Assembly: GCA_964351625.1 (NCBI GenBank)
Contig: CAYGOV010000005.1
Span: forward strand, 124,001-188,000
DNA length: 64,000 nucleotides
Direction of reading: 5' to 3'
Source of the DNA: Marinoscillum sp964351625
GTDB lineage: Bacteria > Bacteroidota > Bacteroidia > Cytophagales > Cyclobacteriaceae
A program made the position numbers and the translations under genes. The notes under the pieces are model-generated. The model ran no database searches, was not told where the DNA came from, and saw only the letters and a list, made by a program, of their open reading frames with translations. Below, piece after piece: positions 62,911 to 64,000 of this stretch. Numbering within the stretch: position 1 is the stretch's first letter; each line of letters opens with the position of its first letter.

Positions 62911-64000
62911 TTATTTGATTAGTATTTTTTCCAATTCTTCTAATGACTTACCCTTGGTTTCTGGTACAATAGCTCCAACGAAAAGCAATCCAAAACCTGC
63001 AAAAAGGCCGTAAATAAGGAATGTGGTCGCACTTCCAAAGGTTGCCAACTCCCAAGGGAAAACAAGTTGTACAATAAAACTGATCCCAGAGTTTACAAAA
63101 CCTGCAAATGATATGGCAATTCCTTTAATCCGCATTGGGAAAAGTTCCGAGAACAGCACCCACATCACAGGTCCCAATGATATTGCAAATGAGGCCACAA
63201 AGCCCAGAATCCCAACCAAGATGAGCATTGGGTTCATTTTAATTGAAGCAGTGATAAGTTGAGACTCGTATTGCTGGGCGACTTGAAGTCCGAGAATACT
63301 TATTGTCGCTTCTTTGAATTCCACATCACTTTCATAGGTAGTATTAACAAGACTAGTAAGATCTAACTCCTGAACTTCAGCAGGTAGTGTTACGATGGTT
63401 TCATCAGTCAATGTATAAGTAGCATCCGAAAAACCGTAAGAAAGCAATAACATAGTGATTGTAATACCAGCCAATCCAATAATTAGAAGTGGTTTGCGGC
63501 CGAGTCTATCCACAAAGAATATAGCCAAAACTGTAAAAACCAGGTTCACTAGCCCTACTAAAATCGCCTGAATGAAAGAAGCATCTGTTCCGATACCAGA
63601 TTGTTCAAAAATCATCGGAGCATAGAAAAAGACTGAGTTAATACCCGTAATCTGCTGAAGTATAGCCACGCCCAACCCTATGGCCAAAACAAGCTTCATA
63701 GCAGGTTTAAACAGCTCCTTAAAAGAGACTTTCTCCTTATTCTTATCTGCTTCAATTGCCGCCAAAGCATTTTTTACCTGAGTGTCTGCCTCAGCTTCAT
63801 CTGTGATTTTGTGAAAAATCAAACGAGCCTCTTCTGACTTGTTTTTCATAATCAACCACCTCGGGCTTTCTGGAACAAAGAAGAGAAACAAGAAATACAG
63901 CACTGCTGGAAGTGCTTCTAAACCCAGCATCCAACGCCAGTTATGCTCACCTAATCCTATAGCTGCTGCCCAAGAGGCATCTGATTGACCCCATTTCAGA
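62911..64000 (-). CDS. MFS sugar porter (N-terminus beyond window)
   Basis: The reading frame is open to the window edge, so the N-terminus is missing; residues before Met at 63930 (LGEHNWRWMLGLEALPA) are clearly part of the protein. Sugar-porter signatures are present: PESPRWLIMK after the sixth helix, the central cytoplasmic loop, DRLGRKPLL after helix 8, GPVMWVLFSELFPMRIKG, and PETKGKSLEELEKIL at the C-terminus. An insertion of about 60 residues between helices 9 and 10 (TLTDETIVTLPAEVQELD) is unusual, though seen in some Bacteroidota porters. It should import the glucose or oligosaccharides released by the GH16 and GH30 enzymes. It is the first visible gene of the operon. Confidence 0.92.
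   Translation of the reverse strand, partial: LKWGQSDASWAAAIGLGEHNWRWMLGLEALPAVLYFLFLFFVPESPRWLIMKNKSEEARLIFHKITDEAEADTQVKNALAAIEADKNKEKVSFKELFKPAMKLVLAIGLGVAILQQITGINSVFFYAPMIFEQSGIGTDASFIQAILVGLVNLVFTVLAIFFVDRLGRKPLLIIGLAGITITMLLLSYGFSDATYTLTDETIVTLPAEVQELDLTSLVNTTYESDVEFKEATISILGLQVAQQYESQLITASIKMNPMLILVGILGFVASFAISLGPVMWVLFSELFPMRIKGIAISFAGFVNSGISFIVQLVFPWELATFGSATTFLIYGLFAGFGLLFVGAIVPETKGKSLEELEKILIK

Overview
The window looks like chromosome of a Bacteroidota bacterium, most likely of the Cytophagales type. The evidence is direct: a secreted protein with a type IX secretion C-terminal sorting domain, several TAnnTTTG -7 promoter elements, few Shine-Dalgarno sequences, a two-part large PurL, MetRS with a C-terminal tRNA-binding domain, many SPII lipoproteins, and DUF3570/DUF4266 proteins. 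I see no insertion sequence, phage, CRISPR array or rRNA. One tRNA (Gln, anticodon TTG) is present.

Layout. 1-2068: the truncated end of a YihY/BrkB membrane protein and a membrane-anchored metallophosphoesterase. 2076-8895: a tripartite efflux operon (TetR regulator, TolC-like channel, membrane fusion lipoprotein, RND permease) closed by a strong terminator. 8993-18112: a rightward housekeeping block holding an alpha/beta hydrolase, purL, tRNA-Gln, prs, L25, pth, a thiamine-binding-type protein, a YhiN-like flavoprotein, an S4 protein and an unrecognised protein. 18109-23442: a TlpA-like lipoprotein, a BstA/YfiT-like metalloprotein, and a tight five-gene redox cluster (Rieske, thioredoxin, ApbE, DUF4266, DUF3570). 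23661-39059: mostly leftward genes, including a secreted (alpha/alpha)6-like protein, metG, an M61 peptidase, an M2 peptidase, a dienoyl-CoA reductase-like SDR, a split YeeE/YedE pair, a diheme cytochrome with a beta-helix lipoprotein, and an AarF/ABC1 kinase. 39343-43931: an exported WD40-caspase protein, a small cysteine-rich lipoprotein and a TetR-like regulator. 44139-56498: one 12.4 kb gene for a 4119-residue modular LRR/FG-GAP surface protein. 56700-64000: a beta-glucan use operon (MFS sugar porter, GH16 lipoprotein, GH30 lipoprotein, cytosolic glucan phosphorylase).

How genes work together. The last operon reads as extracellular or periplasmic cutting of a laminarin-like glucan, import by an MFS porter, and energy-saving phosphorolysis in the cytosol. 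The Rieske/Trx/ApbE/DUF4266/DUF3570 cluster encodes only exported proteins and looks like an extracytoplasmic redox system. In it the ApbE flavin transferase may modify the DUF3570 outer-membrane protein, which carries a matching D-x-x-S-x-A-S motif. This cluster is the best candidate here for poorly described biology. The giant LRR protein, with a large dyad in front of its gene, and the exported caspase with its cysteine-rich neighbour come next.
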